From Palaemon carinicauda (Eukaryota > Arthropoda > Malacostraca > Decapoda > Palaemonidae): a stretch of DNA of 64,000 nt. Below, piece after piece: positions 1 to 11,400 of this stretch. Below the pieces are notes generated by a model that saw nothing but the letters and a program-made list of their open reading frames with translations, ran no database searches and had not been told where the DNA came from. The position numbers and the translations under genes were made by a program. Position 1 is the first letter of the stretch, and each line of letters begins with the position of its first letter. The stretch is taken from positions 33,956,717 through 34,020,716 of the forward strand of contig NC_090730.1 in the NCBI RefSeq assembly GCF_036898095.1. The letters are read 5' to 3'.

Positions 1-18
1 CCTATAACACTTACAAGA

Positions 19-429
19 ATGATTAACATAGTGTTTGGAGACTTGTTAGGGGATATATTGCATGCCTATATGGATGATCTTGTAATCTTTTCCAACACCT
101 TAGAAGAACAACTACGTAAGTTAGAACTAGTACTACAGAGATTAAGACAACATAACTTAAGGGTAAAGATTAGTAAGTGTGAATTTTTCAAAACAGAATT
201 AATATATTTGGGTTTCATGGTGTCAAGCCAAGGTCTTAAAGTAGTCCATGATAAGGTGTCGGCTATACGTAATTTTCCCATACCTACTAATGTCAAGGGA
301 ATACAGCAATTTCTGGGTTGTAGTGGATATTACAGGCGTTTTATACGCAACTATTCAATAATAGCCGCTCCTTTAACTGATCTTACGAAGAAGGGCGTAG
401 ATTTCATATGGTCTGAGCAACATCAATAG
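19..429 (+). pseudogene. Ty3/gypsy reverse transcriptase, C-terminal part
   Basis: The open segment carries the RT catalytic motif Y-M-D-D-L in its first 25 residues. The thumb/connection signature of Ty3 RTs follows (L-G-F, V-S-x-x-G-L, then F-L-G-x-x-x-Y-Y-R-R-F-I and P-L-x-x-L-T-K-K). The reading frame stops at 427-429. Similarity to the connection region continues out to about 468, where the sequence switches to the antisense RNase H copy. The stretch that should carry the first RNase H catalytic Asp is missing, so RT and RNase H are no longer one polypeptide. The start shown is only the first Met in the window; the true Pol start lies upstream. Confidence 0.85.
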
Positions 430-468
430 GCGTTTAATACCTTGAAAGATGAACTGTGTAGTTCTCCT

Positions 469-790
469 ATCTTCTTGTTCAGATATCGTTTTAACAATAG
501 GCATGGATGTTGATATATCTATTAATTCAGCTAAAGGCTCCGTACAAGATGACACGGGGTTGCGTGATAATGCATCTGCAATGATATTTGCTTTCCCAGG
601 TAAATACCCGATTCTTGCGCCAAAATCTTGAATGATCAAATGCCACCGAGTTCGTTTAGGGCTGTGGTTGAAGCCTTTAAAGAACTCTGTTAGTGGTTTA
701 TGGTCAGTAAGAACCTTAACGGGATAACCGTAAATTATGAACTTAAAATGCACTAGTGAATTAACAATAGCTAGCCCTTCCTTGTCTATT
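469..790 (-). repeat. left arm of 322-bp inverted duplication (RNase H segment, antisense)
   Basis: Read on -, this encodes the same RNase H residues as the right arm at 845-1166 (T-D-H-K-P-L and A-D-A-L-S-R motifs) with no difference that I can see. The two arms are separated by 54 bp. The break at 468/469 falls within the RT-RNase H junction. Confidence 0.9.
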
Positions 791-815
791 CCCGATAGCT
801 TTCTATTCTCGAAAA

Positions 816-2420
816 TTGAGAACTTCCGAAAGTAAGTATGCAGTAATAGACAAGGAAGGGCTAGCTATTGTTAATTCACTAGTGCATTTTAAGTTCATAA
901 TTTACGGTTATCCCGTTAAGGTTCTTACTGACCATAAACCACTAACAGAGTTCTTTAAAGGCTTCAACCACAGCCCTAAACGAACTCGGTGGCATTTGAT
1001 CATTCAAGATTTTGGCGCAAGAATCGGGTATTTACCTGGGAAAGCAAATATCATTGCGGATGCATTATCACGCAACCCCGTGTCATCTTGTACGGAGCCT
1101 TTAGCTGAATTAATAGATATATCAACATCCATGCCTATTGTTAAAACGATATCTGAACAAGAAGATTTAGGCTGGAGCGCTGAATTGTTACAGACTGAGC
1201 AAAGAAAAGATCAGAAAATAGAAACAATTATAAATGCTTTGAAAGGCAATCATAAGGAAAAGGGATATATAAAGTATAAGCAGCAGAATTATATAATCAA
1301 AGATAATATTCTGTGTAGGACTGTGACAAGGAAAACCCGCAATACACCACATGTAACTAACGACCAGGTAGTAGTACCAATCTCACTTATTTCCACTGTC
1401 CTGAATTGGTTGCATTCAAATCTATTACATGGACACCCGGGGTTCTTATTAATGTCACAGAAAGCCAAATCATTGTTTTATTGGCATACGATGCTTACAG
1501 ATATAAAAAGACACATAGCTAATTGTCACACATGTCAGGAAAACAAAGGGCATACGAAAACACCTGTCAGCCTAGGGGCTTATCCTGTGCCCAATCAACC
1601 CTTTGAAAGAATACATTTAGATTTGTTAACAGGATTTTACGAGTCAGACAGAGGAAATAAGCACCTCTTAGTATTTATAGATGCTTTAACTCGATATACA
1701 GAACTAATAGCGCTTAAAACTAAAACTGCGATTGAATGCTCTAGGAAGTTTTACGAGTGTTACATTTGTAAACATGGAATTCCACACATGATAATCTCAG
1801 ACTTGGGTGGTGAATTTAATAATCACTTTCTTACCTCATTGTGTGAATTCCTCAGCATAAAGAAAATAAATACCATGATATATCACCCAGAGTCGAATGG
1901 GCTAGTGGAAAGAGCAAATAGGAAGATTTTAAATATATTAAGAGTAACACGAGGGGGATCAGACCCCAACTGGGATATTGCAATACCGGCGGCACTGAGT
2001 ACTCTGAATCATTCATATCATATATCAATTAAAATGTCACCGCATGAAGCATTGTATGGTACCCCAGTTAGAACGCCTTTCCATGTATTAACGCCTACAA
2101 CTAATCTATCAAATCCTTTAAAAGAATGTATAAATGCAAGTATAAGTCGATATGATATCCTTCGAAAGAATTTAGAAGAATCACAAATCATAATGAAAAG
2201 GAATCATGATAAAATAGCGAAGCCAACTAAAACATATACCGTGGGTGATAACGTTTATATTCAAATCAATGTGCGTAAGGGACTCAATTATAAACTAACA
2301 CCTAAGTTTGAAGGCCCATTTAACATTTTGGAAACATTAACGGCCAATAGGTTTAGAGTTCAAAATGTATCCCAACCCACGGATGAGAGAATAGTACCAT
2401 TGGCTCACATAAGAAATTAA
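816..2420 (+). pseudogene. Ty3/gypsy Pol: RNase H C-terminal part plus integrase
   Basis: This 534-residue frame opens within RNase H (Asp39 in T-D-H-K-P-L; A-D-A-L-S-R at ~81-86) and runs into an integrase. The zinc-binding HHCC module spans about residues 200-240 (H-G-H-P-G, then C237-x2-C240). The catalytic triad is Asp269, Asp329 and Glu365. The Asp-Glu spacing is 35, the D,D(35)E pattern of retroviral integrases. The C-terminus ends in a G-P-F...R-V...A-H-I-R-N barrel-like tail with no chromodomain, as in the gypsy clade. Integrase itself shows no break. The gene is scored as a pseudogene because the upstream RNase H start and RT linkage are destroyed by the inverted duplication. Confidence 0.88.
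845..1166 (+). repeat. right arm of 322-bp inverted duplication (RNase H segment, sense)
   Basis: This is the sense partner of 469-790 and lies in its proper place inside the RNase H-integrase ORF. The end points are symmetrical (469 pairs with 1166, 790 with 845). Confidence 0.9.
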
Positions 2421-2519
2421 AAAGAAAAAAGAAAAGAGAGGGAAAGAAGTGAGGGAATTTTTTTTTTTTATTTTATGTGATTAAAAGTTTTCTTCCTAAT
2501 ACAGCAGTAATTACATATA

Positions 2520-2543
2520 TTTTTCTCGTTACAGGTTTCCAAG
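2520..2543 (+). promoter_or_regulatory. probable 3' splice site for env
   Basis: A pyrimidine-rich run ending in ACAG lies directly before the first env ATG (2544). Errantivirus env is made from a spliced mRNA, so an acceptor here fits. The matching donor would be upstream of the window. Confidence 0.5.
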
Positions 2544-4247
2544 ATGAATTTTTTGTTGTTGGGAGTGATATTGTTCGCTCAGATATTTTTCTCGTGTGGA
2601 ATGAGCTCTAAAACTAAAAGTATAAATTTTAAATATGGCACTATAGTTGAAAGACAAGAAGACGTTTTAATTACATCGAGCAACGTAGTTGTATAAGTGA
2701 ATATGCAAGCAATTTTTCTTCAAGAGAATGATGTCACTAGCTTAAGAACCGCCATTTCAAGGTTTTCTGCCTCATTGGATGAGTTGCATAGAAGACATTT
2801 TCATTTGACTACAGAGAGTTTGCTTGGATCAACATTAAAAGTTGCAGAGATGCTATCTGATGACTTGAAAAATAAGACTTACGAGACAGGATCTTTGGCT
2901 TATGACCTTTTGATGTGGACTGTAGGACACGAACATAAAGAAAGACGAAATCCGTTTATTTATGCTGCATTAAAAATCTTTGGGTCTATTGCAAGTTTAG
3001 GTTTAGGAATTTCCAATCGTCTTAAAATTAGTAATCAAAATAAGAAAATTGAGTTCTTGACTCATGAAGATGAATTGATTATGTCAGAACTAAGGAATCA
3101 GTTAGCTTCAATCAATCAAATTATGGATTTAGTAAATGAACATTCAAATAACATCATTCAGATTATGGAAGTACAGGATTTGTTGGCAACGTTAACATAT
3201 TATGATTCAAAGATAGATCACATACATAACAGAATTGCACATTTCATTGAGAAATCTAAGGATTATGTAGAAGCTATCACGTTAGCAACTAGAGGTGTAC
3301 TGTCGCCCCATTTGTTGCCTATAAATTACTTAAAGTTAATTCTGGAGAACGGAAGGGATAAACTAGGCTATGTTCCTTTGTTAGGCGAACGTAGGTTAGA
3401 ATTTTATTACAGCCTAATTACAGTAAACGTTGATAATAACAAGATTAGGATTACAATTCCCTTTGATTCTTCTGATGCCTGGCAATCTTACAGGATATCA
3501 CCATTTCCGACTTTCATGACGAATCACTCAAATCCAGTAATATCCAGTTTGACAGGACACGTATTGATTTCCCCAGACAAGGAAACATATACGGTCATTA
3601 AAGACTTAAATCAATTAACTCACTGTTCAGATGCAATGGATAGGAAAATATGTACAGCTGACTCATTTGAATTCCATAAAAACTTAATGGATTCATGCGA
3701 GTTAGGTATAGTGCTAGACGGTGCTCTCTCCCATACAAGTGAAAATTGTCTGGATAAGCTTTATCCCTTTGACAATAATGAGTTCAATTGCAGACTGAAC
3801 AACGGCTCGTGGATACGATACGGCAAGGACGGCTTCAATGTATCATGCCCTGACGGATCCACGTCTTTCGCCCACATCTTTGTTGCAGCAGATGGTTGTA
3901 TCGGGACTTCCCCTAATTCTATAGTGACTGGTCTAAGGACACTCATCAGAGAACGAGCCTACTTCGCGAACTTCACGTGGACCTCTACAACGCCAGCACT
4001 ACCTCTCCCGTACAACCAACAAGTAGCCAAGCGGTTGATGAAATTAACCGAAATGGACCACCTGTCACCGACTTATAAGGAAATTCTTCACCCCATACTA
4101 CTAGGAGGATTGGGTATCACGATGATGATATTTATCGCCGTGAACATCCTTGTTTGGCGTAGGTTACGGTACAGCAGGAAGCTAAAACAGAACGTTTCGC
4201 CATGTCCAGACAAAACTCCTTATTTAATTCAGTTTAAAGCCGTTTGA
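2544..4247 (+). pseudogene. errantivirus-type envelope (fusion-protein-like), with early in-frame stop
   Basis: An ATG at 2544 starts a hydrophobic leader typical of a signal peptide. The frame meets TAA at 2694-2696 and then stays open for 516 codons to 4247. In that open part, a basic K-E-R-R at residues 81-84 is followed by a ~20-residue hydrophobic glycine-containing segment, placed like a cleavage site and fusion peptide. A heptad-like helical stretch follows. A ~21-residue membrane span (about 467-487) and a basic cytoplasmic tail close the protein. Cysteines and N-x-S/T sites are spread through the ectodomain. The plan resembles the F-like envelopes of errantiviruses and baculoviruses; this is inferred from architecture. 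With the stop present, full-length protein is not expected from this copy. Confidence 0.75.
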
Positions 4248-4267
4248 AGTGGCCACCTCATTCGATA

Positions 4268-4278
4268 AAGGAGTAAAA
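4268..4278 (+). other. candidate polypurine tract
   Basis: An A/G run (with one T) ends immediately before TG at 4279, 21 bp after the env stop. This is where second-strand priming and the start of a 3' LTR would be expected. Confidence 0.5.
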
Positions 4279-4511
4279 TGTTGGAATTTGAGTTTGTAAG
4301 AAAAGCTGTTAGTACGCTAGTAATAAGTAAATGAGGAAATTTTTGAACTTTGCATAGTTAAAAATACATTTAAAAAAAAAAAATTAAAAAAATATAAATA
4401 ATTTTTTCTCTCGGCATCTAATAAAATATATAAGCCGGAATGTTAAAAAGAAAAGAGAAAAAAAAATAAAATTAACAGAATCTATGGGTATCTAATAAAA
4501 TATATCAGCCC

Positions 4512-4542
<31 letters not shown>

Positions 4543-5450
4543 GTACGAAACCGTGGTACGTGTACGTACCAGGAATTCGTGTTTGTGCACTGAAAAATTG
4601 AATTTTTACCAAGGTAACAAATATTTTTATTAGTTACCGTATTATGTTAATCTATGTTTCTAACAAAGGTAACAATTATTCTTTAACAAGTTACCGAATC
4701 ATATGTATATCAGTATTTTTTTTTGGTACCATATAATCATTTGCTAGCAATGTACCATATATATGATCTGTATTTATCATGCATTTTTTTTCTTTGCTTT
4801 GGTAATATCTTTTCATATGCATTATTGTTATTATTTTTCTATGTGCCTATTTGGACATTCGTCCTCGTTTGCTTATGGCTAAAGTTAAACAAAGAATAAT
4901 ACATATATCCAGTCATGCCTAGTAAACATGTTTTGGCTTGTTGTTAAATTTTTTTTTGAAAAAATTTAGATAGCTGGCCGAGCTAATGTAATAAATGAAA
5001 TAGTTGTTATTACATGTTTAAAACACATGACGTAATATGTCACTTTGGATGAAGATGCTAGCCGTGAGATTTGCTGTAGTCATGTAGAATCATAAACAGG
5101 ATGCACTATGCAGCCTCGGCAATGTAACATTTTTCTTAAACGTCAACACCAATGCATCAGTGTGTGAAAGATTGTGACGTCACCGGATGCAGGTGTCTTC
5201 CGAGAAAGAATGGAAGTTTCCACATTGTGTTTAAAATGCTACGTCAACTAAGCATACGATATCTGTGATATCGATAATTTAATCAGTTCATATCCATACT
5301 TCACCTGGATCGGTCATCCGACCAAAACCAGCTCCACTCCTATGATGGAGATGTTTAACTCTGTTGTTTTTAGAGAATAAATACTTTTAAAGCTAATAAG
5401 ATGAACTTCGTTATCCAGCCTTAACATCTTAAACAACACATACTCAATGT
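4279..5450 (+). repeat. presumed 3' LTR of the env-bearing element
   Basis: AT-rich non-coding sequence lies between the candidate polypurine tract and the LINE fragment at 5472. It begins with TG and has an AATAAA at about 5376-5381. The 5' LTR is outside the window, so LTR identity and the exact right end cannot be checked. Confidence 0.45.
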
Positions 5451-5471
5451 GTGCTTGTAAAAGTAGCACAC

Positions 5472-6095
5472 TTATAATTGTACCAACTGTAATGTATGGA
5501 TTAGAGATGAGGGGAATGAAAGTAATGGGGAGACAGAAATTTAAGGTGTTAGAGATGAAGTGTCTGAGGAGTATAGCTGGTGTATCTCGATTAGATAGGG
5601 TTAGGAATTAAGTCGTAAGGGTAAGAACAGTTGTAAGAAATGATTTAGCAGCTAGAGTGGATATGAATGTGCTGAGGTCGTTTGGCCATTTAGAAGGGAT
5701 GGAATGTGTCTGTCTGTTGAAGAAGGTGATGAATGCAAAAGTTGATGGGAGAAGTACAAGAGGAAGGCCAAAGTTTGGGTGGATGGAGGGAGTGAAGTAA
5801 GCTCTAGGTGATAGGTAGCTATATGTGAGAGAAGCAAGGGAGAGTGCGAGAAATAGGAATGAATGGTGAGGGACTGTGACGCAGTTCTGGTAGACACTGC
5901 TGCCTTTTCTGGTCACCTTGGTGACCGCTGAGGTAGCAGCAGTAGGGGATTAAGCATATGAAACTTTATTTGTGGTGGATAACTGGGGAGGCTGGGCTGT
6001 GGGACCCTATCAGTACCAGCCAAACTCGTCTGAATCCCTTGTCAGGCTTGGAGGAGTAAAGAGAGGAAAAGTCCCTTTGTGGGAATTGCCTCGGT
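5472..6095 (+). pseudogene. RTE-like LINE, degraded 3' fragment
   Basis: The sequence corresponds, on the opposite strand, to the 3' third of the LINE at 6738-8703. It starts at the V-P-T-V-M-Y-G segment and runs through the R-N-x-W motif near the end of the ORF into the same 3' UTR (repeated GTAGCAGCAGTAGGGGATT block). Stops and indels break every frame. It starts abruptly beside the presumed LTR end and finishes in a (TAGA)n tract. It is a 5'-truncated copy, as is usual for LINEs. Confidence 0.8.
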
Positions 6096-6129
6096 AAATA
6101 GATAGATAGATATATCTACACGCGTGCGT

Positions 6130-6147
6130 ACACACACACACACACAC

Positions 6148-6198
<51 letters not shown>
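6130..6198. repeat. (CA)n/(TA)n microsatellite
   Basis: A short CA run passes into an uninterrupted TA run directly left of the foldback. Confidence 0.95.
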
Positions 6199-6201
<3 letters not shown>

Positions 6202-6227
6202 AAATTTTGCTCATTTAGACGTGTTTT

Positions 6228-6544
6228 TCATATTCAAATAAGCCATGTACATTTTTGATACATTAATTTCTGGATTCTCTTAACGACCTCAGGATCAGAC
6301 CCCAGGCGGAATCACACAAAGACAAGAGCTTGTGACCGTCTGGGAATCGAACCCTGGTCCAGCAAGCTTGTATAGACAGTGCCAAGTGGTAATCACTGTC
6401 TATACAAGCTTGCCAGACCAGGGTTCGATTCCCGGATGGTCACAAGCTCTTGTCTTTGTGTGATTCCGCCTGGGGCTTTGATCCCGAGGTCGTTAAGAGA
6501 ATCCAGACATTAATGTATCAAAAATATATATGGCTTATTTGAAG

Positions 6545-6545
<1 letters not shown>
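6228..6545. mobile_element. foldback of tRNA-like SINE sequence (two inverted arms)
   Basis: Two ~150-bp arms are near-perfect reverse complements around a ~14-bp loop (about 6380-6393). Each arm carries an intact pol III B-box-like GGTTCGATTCC, on + at about 6420-6430 and on - at about 6343-6353. A box-like TGCCAAGTGGTAA lies ~35 bp before the + B box, the spacing seen in tRNAs. The outer ends sit in TA tracts on both sides. It could be two head-to-head SINE insertions or a single palindromic derivative. Confidence 0.65.
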
Positions 6546-6649
<104 letters not shown>

Positions 6650-6737
6650 TTAGACTCATGGAGCAAGCTACGTGTGAGTCTTGAATTCAAAAGATTCAAT
6701 GAAGTTCAAGTAAATATTGAGTGGTTTGGTGTGTATC

Positions 6738-8703
6738 ACGTAATCCATCCATATACCAAGGCACTTCCCCCAATTTTGGGGGGTAGCCGACATGAACAAA
6801 GAAACAAAACAAAAAGGGGACCTCTACTCTCTACGTTCCTCCAGCCTAACCAGGGACTCAGCCGAGTTCAGCTGGTACTGCTAGGGTGCCACAGCCCAAC
6901 CTCCCACATTATCCACCACAGATGAAGCTTCATAATGCTGAATCCCCTACTGCTGCTACCTCCGCGGTCATCTAAGGCACCGGAGGAAGCAGCAGGGCCT
7001 ACCGGAACTGCGTCACAATCGCTCGCCATTCATTCCTATTTCTAGCATGCTCTCTTGCCTCTCTCACATCTATCCTCCTATCACCCAGAGCTTTCTTCAC
7101 ACCATCCATCCACCCAAACCTTGGCCTTCCTCTTGTACTTCTCCCATCAACTCTTGCATTCATCACCTTCTTTAGCAGACAGCCATTTTCCATTCTCTCA
7201 ACATGGCCAAACCACCTCAACACATTCATATCCACTCTAGCCGCTAACTCATTTCTTACACCCGTTCTCACCCTCACCACTTCGTTCCTAACCCTATCTA
7301 CTCGAGATACACCAGCCATACTCCTTAGACACTTCATCTCAAACACATTCAATTTCTGTCTCTCCATCACTTTCATTCCCCACAACTCCGATCCATACAT
7401 CACAGTTGGTACAATCATTTTCTCATATAGAACTCTCTTTACATTCATGCCCAACCCTCTATTTTTTACTACTACCTTAACTGCCCCAAACACTTTGTAT
7501 CCTCCATTCACTCTCTGACGTACATCTGCTTCCACTCCACCATTTGCTGCAACAACAGACCCCAAGTACTTAAACTGATCCACCTCCTCAAGTAACTCTC
7601 CATTCAACATGACATTCAACCTTGCACCACCTTCCCTTCTCGTACATCTCATAACCTTACTCTTACCCACATTAACTCTCAACTTCCTTCTCTCACACAC
7701 CCTTCCAAATTCTGTCACTATTCGGTCAAGCTTCTCTTCTGTGTCTGCTACCAGTACAGTATCATCCGCAAACAACAACTGATTTACCTCCCATTCATGA
7801 TCATTCTCGTCTACCAGTTTTAATCCTCGTCCAAGCACTCGAGCATTCACCTCTCTCACCACTCCATCAACATACAAGTTAAACAACCACGGCGACATCA
7901 CACATCCCTGTCTCAGCCCCACTCTCACGGGAAACCAATCGCTCACTTCATTTCCTATTCTAACACATGCTTTACTACCTTTGTAGAAACTTTTCACTGC
8001 TTGCAACAACCTTCCACCAACTCCATATAACCTCATCACATTCCACATTGCTTCCCTATCAACTCTATCATATGCTTTCTCCAGATCCATAAACGCAACA
8101 TACACCTCCTTACCTTTTGCTAAATATTTCTCGCATATCTGCCTAACTGTAAAAACCTGATTCATACAACCCCTACCTCTTCTAAAACCACCCTGTACTT
8201 CCCAGATTGCATTCTTTGTTTTATCCTTAATCCTATTAATCATTACTCTACCATACACTTTTCCAACTACACTCAACAAACTAATACCTCTTGAATTACA
8301 ACACTCATGCACATCTCCCTTACCCTTATATAGTGGTACAATACACGCACAAACCCAATCTACTGGTACCATTGACAACACAAAACACATATTAAACAAT
8401 CTCACCAACCATTCAGGTACAGTCACACCCCCTTCCTTCAACATCTCAGCTTTAACACCATCCATACCAGATGCTATTCCTACTCTCGTTTCATCTAGTG
8501 CTCTCCTCACTTCCTCTATTGTAATCTCTCTCTCATTCTCATCTCCCATCACTGGCACCTCAACACCTGGAACAGCAATTATGTCTGCCTCCCTATTATC
8601 CTCGACATTCAGCAAACTTTCAAAATATTCCGCTCACCTTTTCCTTGCCTCCTCTCCTTTTAACAACCTTCCATTTCCATCTTTCACTGTCTCTTCTAAA
8701 GCC
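6738..8703 (-). mobile_element. RTE-like non-LTR retrotransposon, 5'-truncated
   Basis: A single long RT-bearing ORF (8615-6999) is followed by a ~260-bp 3' UTR down to about 6738. Coding similarity in the same frame extends 5' to about 8703 across one TGA near 8633, and then stops abruptly. No endonuclease domain remains, so the copy is 5'-truncated. The 3' UTR matches that of the + fragment at 5890-6080. Confidence 0.85.
6999..8615 (-). CDS. LINE reverse transcriptase (RTE-like), truncated at N-terminus
   Basis: This 538-residue open frame shows non-LTR RT motifs in order. They are the G-x-D-G-V-x-x-E-M-L region (~50-60), I-V-P-L-Y-K-G-K-G (~92-100), N-S-R-G-I-S-L-L (~107-114), F-M-D-L-E-K-A-Y-D (Asp177), G-L-R-Q-G-C-V-M-S-P (~233-242) and F-A-D-D-T (Asp284-Asp285). 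The C-terminal part has R-W-F-G-H-V-E-R-M and R-G-R-P-R, common in RTE-clade proteins. All RT catalytic Asp residues are kept and the frame is clean over 1.6 kb, so the insertion is fairly recent. The true N-terminus and AP endonuclease are missing, so it cannot retrotranspose alone. Clade is judged from motifs only; a related clade is possible. Confidence 0.85.
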   Translation of the reverse strand: MLNVEDNREADIIAVPGVEVPVMGDENEREITIEEVRRALDETRVGIASGMDGVKAEMLKEGGVTVPEWLVRLFNMCFVLSMVPVDWVCACIVPLYKGKGDVHECCNSRGISLLSVVGKVYGRVMINRIKDKTKNAIWEVQGGFRRGRGCMNQVFTVRQICEKYLAKGKEVYVAFMDLEKAYDRVDREAMWNVMRLYGVGGRLLQAVKSFYKGSKACVRIGNEVSDWFPVRVGLRQGCVMSPWLFNLYVDGVVREVNARVLGRGLKLVDENDHEWEVNQLLFADDTVLVADTEEKLDRIVTEFGRVCERRKLRVNVGKSKVMRCTRREGGARLNVMLNGELLEEVDQFKYLGSVVAANGGVEADVRQRVNGGYKVFGAVKVVVKNRGLGMNVKRVLYEKMIVPTVMYGSELWGMKVMERQKLNVFEMKCLRSMAGVSRVDRVRNEVVRVRTGVRNELAARVDMNVLRWFGHVERMENGCLLKKVMNARVDGRSTRGRPRFGWMDGVKKALGDRRIDVREAREHARNRNEWRAIVTQFR

Positions 8704-10022
8704 TAGAATAACTTTTCAATATAAAAAATGTAGGCCAGGAAAGCTTCCATTTTAGAAAGGAATTTAATTGAGAAAGTGATTTAATAATATGTCCAATATT
8801 CCTCTCAAGTATATCCATTGAAAAAATTAACATGAAAAAGAGCACCATGAAATTCTGTACAGATAAAAAAGGACTAAAGGAAATGACTGTTTGTTATCTG
8901 TACAGCTGCAATATGTTAATAGAAAATGTTCAGTCTTCTGGCAGAAGCCTTAGTTACACTAAAATGAATATTAATATGCAAGTTTATTACTATTTATTAC
9001 TGGTCACATCATAAGGCGCAATACTCTACAGTATTCTAGAAGTTTTATTCAAACTCTGATCAGATTATGAAAAGTTCTTCCTGATGAAGCAGTTCAATCA
9101 GTGACACATCAAACCTTGAAACATTTTGTAAATGCTTTTCTGCTGAGCAGGTTGACATTAGTGTTGTTTTATAGTTTATAGAAAAATAATAATCTATTTT
9201 TAACGTTGTTACTAATCTTAAGAAATTTATGGTTTTTGTTCATTACTTATAAATAGTTTAATACTCAACGAGTATTCATTCTCTTGTTGTTCTATTGATA
9301 TAATTTTGAGAATAGGCCTCAAATTAATTATTTGTATGGAACCCCAGTCTTGCAAAGCATTATTCACATTAAGAAATTTTGAGAATTGAGAATTTATATT
9401 TGACCATAAAAAATTCGTTTCCTCTCTAAGAAGAATGCGTTTCATTGCCAATATAGAGTAGTCCTTTAACAATCATTGTTTTCCAGTAAAAATAGCATTA
9501 TTTTTTTATTCATATTTATTTGGTTTTGTTTAATTTGGCTTACACGTAATAAAGTGTTCCTCAGGACATGTAAAATAAAATGATAGAATCCCTCTACCTA
9601 TCAGCCTCCAAAAGAATTCATAAACTAATTACGAGAGTAGTTTGTTAGTGCAGATTCGGAACAAAACCTATTCAGCCAATAATTTTTTATCGCTATGAAC
9701 TGCAGGAGCAAAGATATATAAACTATGATTAGAAAGATGGAGCAGTTATCTGAAACTCGAGGATTGTCTAAAAGACACGATTAACATGATTTAGGAAAAT
9801 CGTTTACGGATACGGATATTGGGAAAAAATTATTGCTAAAATGAAAACCAGGTCATCAGACTTTGCAAAAGCGAGGCAAGAGAAAATGTATGAAAATCTT
9901 CAACCAAGTTTCTTTAGAAAATTAATGAGAAGGCCTGTAGATTCACCGCCCACATTTTAATAAGTTAATAAGGAAAGGGAATTATGTGGCATTTAAGGAA
10001 GTTTCAAAAAAGGTTATTATAG

Positions 10023-10024
<2 letters not shown>
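8704..10024. other. no gene recognised
   Basis: AT-rich unique-looking sequence. The few short open frames (up to 81 codons) have no recognisable motif or neighbouring splice pattern. Confidence 0.6.

Positions 10025-10078
<54 letters not shown>
10025..10078. repeat. (TAA)n microsatellite
   Basis: Uninterrupted trinucleotide repeat. Confidence 0.95.
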
Positions 10079-10079
<1 letters not shown>

Positions 10080-10859
10080 TTCAGTCATTATGTTCAATCA
10101 CGAGTTGATTCCTATGATTATTTTTTCCTAAATAAAAGATGACAATAGGTAAATTTTACTAGAAACGATAATTTTGTTTTGTTTAAGTAGCTTAAATGAT
10201 GATTTCAAATGGATTGAAGTTTTGTACCGAAGAAAATTGCCTTATCCACCATTAACCAAGAAACAACAGAATGTTTTTGCTTATTTTTTTTTTTTTCATA
10301 TAATTGAGGCAGGTTCTAGTCAAGAATGCATCTATCCCTGGGATGTATATACCCATAAGGTTCAACTATAATCAAGGCTTATGGAATGAATCGTGTGTTT
10401 AAGAGCAATAATAAAGATACTGTAATTTCTTTTAATTTAATTAATTGTTCTGTTTTGCCATTTGCAAATGGATTTTTTAATTTGATTGTGTTTTATAAAA
10501 CGGTTATGTATTTAGCAATATTTAATTTGTTAAATCTGTTTACTTTTTATGCATTTAATTAAAAGGTATTAATTATCGGCCATTTGATATTTTGCCTAAA
10601 TTTGGAATCCTTTTACCGTAATGAGCAAGTTACCCAGTAAATCGATTATATGTTTCCATTAATGAATTGCATCCAAAGATGAAAAAAAAATAACGGAGTA
10701 TAATAATAATTATGCAAAGTTCATGAATCTGTGCATAATAGATTATTCACAAAGAAAGATTACTCTTGTGAATATACAGTGCATTCCAGGAAAAAAAAAC
10801 ACATGCATGAAACGTATATAGATTCTCTTGAGATTGTATATTTATGGTAATAACAATAT
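10079..10859. other. no gene recognised
   Basis: AT-rich sequence; a 65-codon frame at 10174-10371 contains a poly-Phe run from a T tract and is not convincing. Confidence 0.6.
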
Positions 10860-10860
10860 T

Positions 10861-11400
10861 TTTATTATTATTATTATTGTTATTATTATTACTTGCTAAG
10901 CTACAACCCTAGTTGGAAAAGCAGGATGCTATAAGCCTAATGGCCGCAATAGGGAAAAATAGCCCAGTGAGGAAAGGAAATAAGGAAAAAAATAAACTAC
11001 AAGACTAGTAGTGAACAACATAAAATATCTTACGAATAGCAGCAACATTTAAATATATGTTTCATATATGAAATATAAAAACTTGAAAAACTAGAGTAAG
11101 AGAAATAAGATAGAAAAGTGTTCCCGAGAAGTCTAACCCAAGATAGTGGAAGAACATGGTACTGAGGCTATGACACTAACCAAGACTAGCGAACAATGGT
11201 TTGATTTTGAAGTGTTTTTCTGAAGAGCAGCTTACCATAGCTAAAGAGTCTCTTCTACCCATACCAAAAGGAAAGTAGCCACTAAGCAATTATAGTGCAG
11301 TAAGTAAAAGATCTTGAGTGAAGAACTGTTTGGTAATGTCAGTGTTGTCAAGTGCATGACGACAGAGTAGACTGTGGAAAGAATAGGCCAGACTATTCTA
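10861..11400 (+). repeat. (ATT)n-headed dispersed repeat, copy 1 (long)
   Basis: An (ATT)n tract leads into a GCTAAGCTACAACCCTAGTT block, and the same order is seen at 13157, 59635 and 60798. Copies 1 and 4 share a further ~400 bp, including TAAAGAGTCTCTTCTACCC-like and AGAACTGTTTGGTAAT blocks. No ORF, no terminal repeats and no pol III boxes were seen. It is a non-autonomous dispersed element of unknown class. Confidence 0.8.

Larger units (their letters stand above)
1..5470 (+). mobile_element. env-bearing Ty3/gypsy (errantivirus-like) LTR element, 5' end outside window
   Basis: The order RT, RNase H, integrase, then a separate envelope gene on one strand is that of the errantivirus/gypsy clade. 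The window opens inside pol, so the 5' LTR, primer-binding site and gag are not visible. A polypurine run at 4268-4278 followed by TG at 4279 is a good candidate 3' LTR start. The right end is uncertain (5440-5470), because LINE sequence begins by 5472. The copy is disrupted by an inverted RNase H duplication (469-1166) and by a stop near the start of env, so it is probably inactive. Clade assignment rests on gene order and env presence, not on a tree. Confidence 0.8.

Noticed and set aside
5608..5916. Two overlapping - frames (81 and 102 codons)
   Set aside because: Antisense of the degraded LINE fragment.
6343..6430. Pair of tRNA genes
   Set aside because: B boxes belong to inverted repeat arms without acceptor stems.
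6674..6925. 83-codon + frame
   Set aside because: Runs antisense through the 3' UTR of the LINE.
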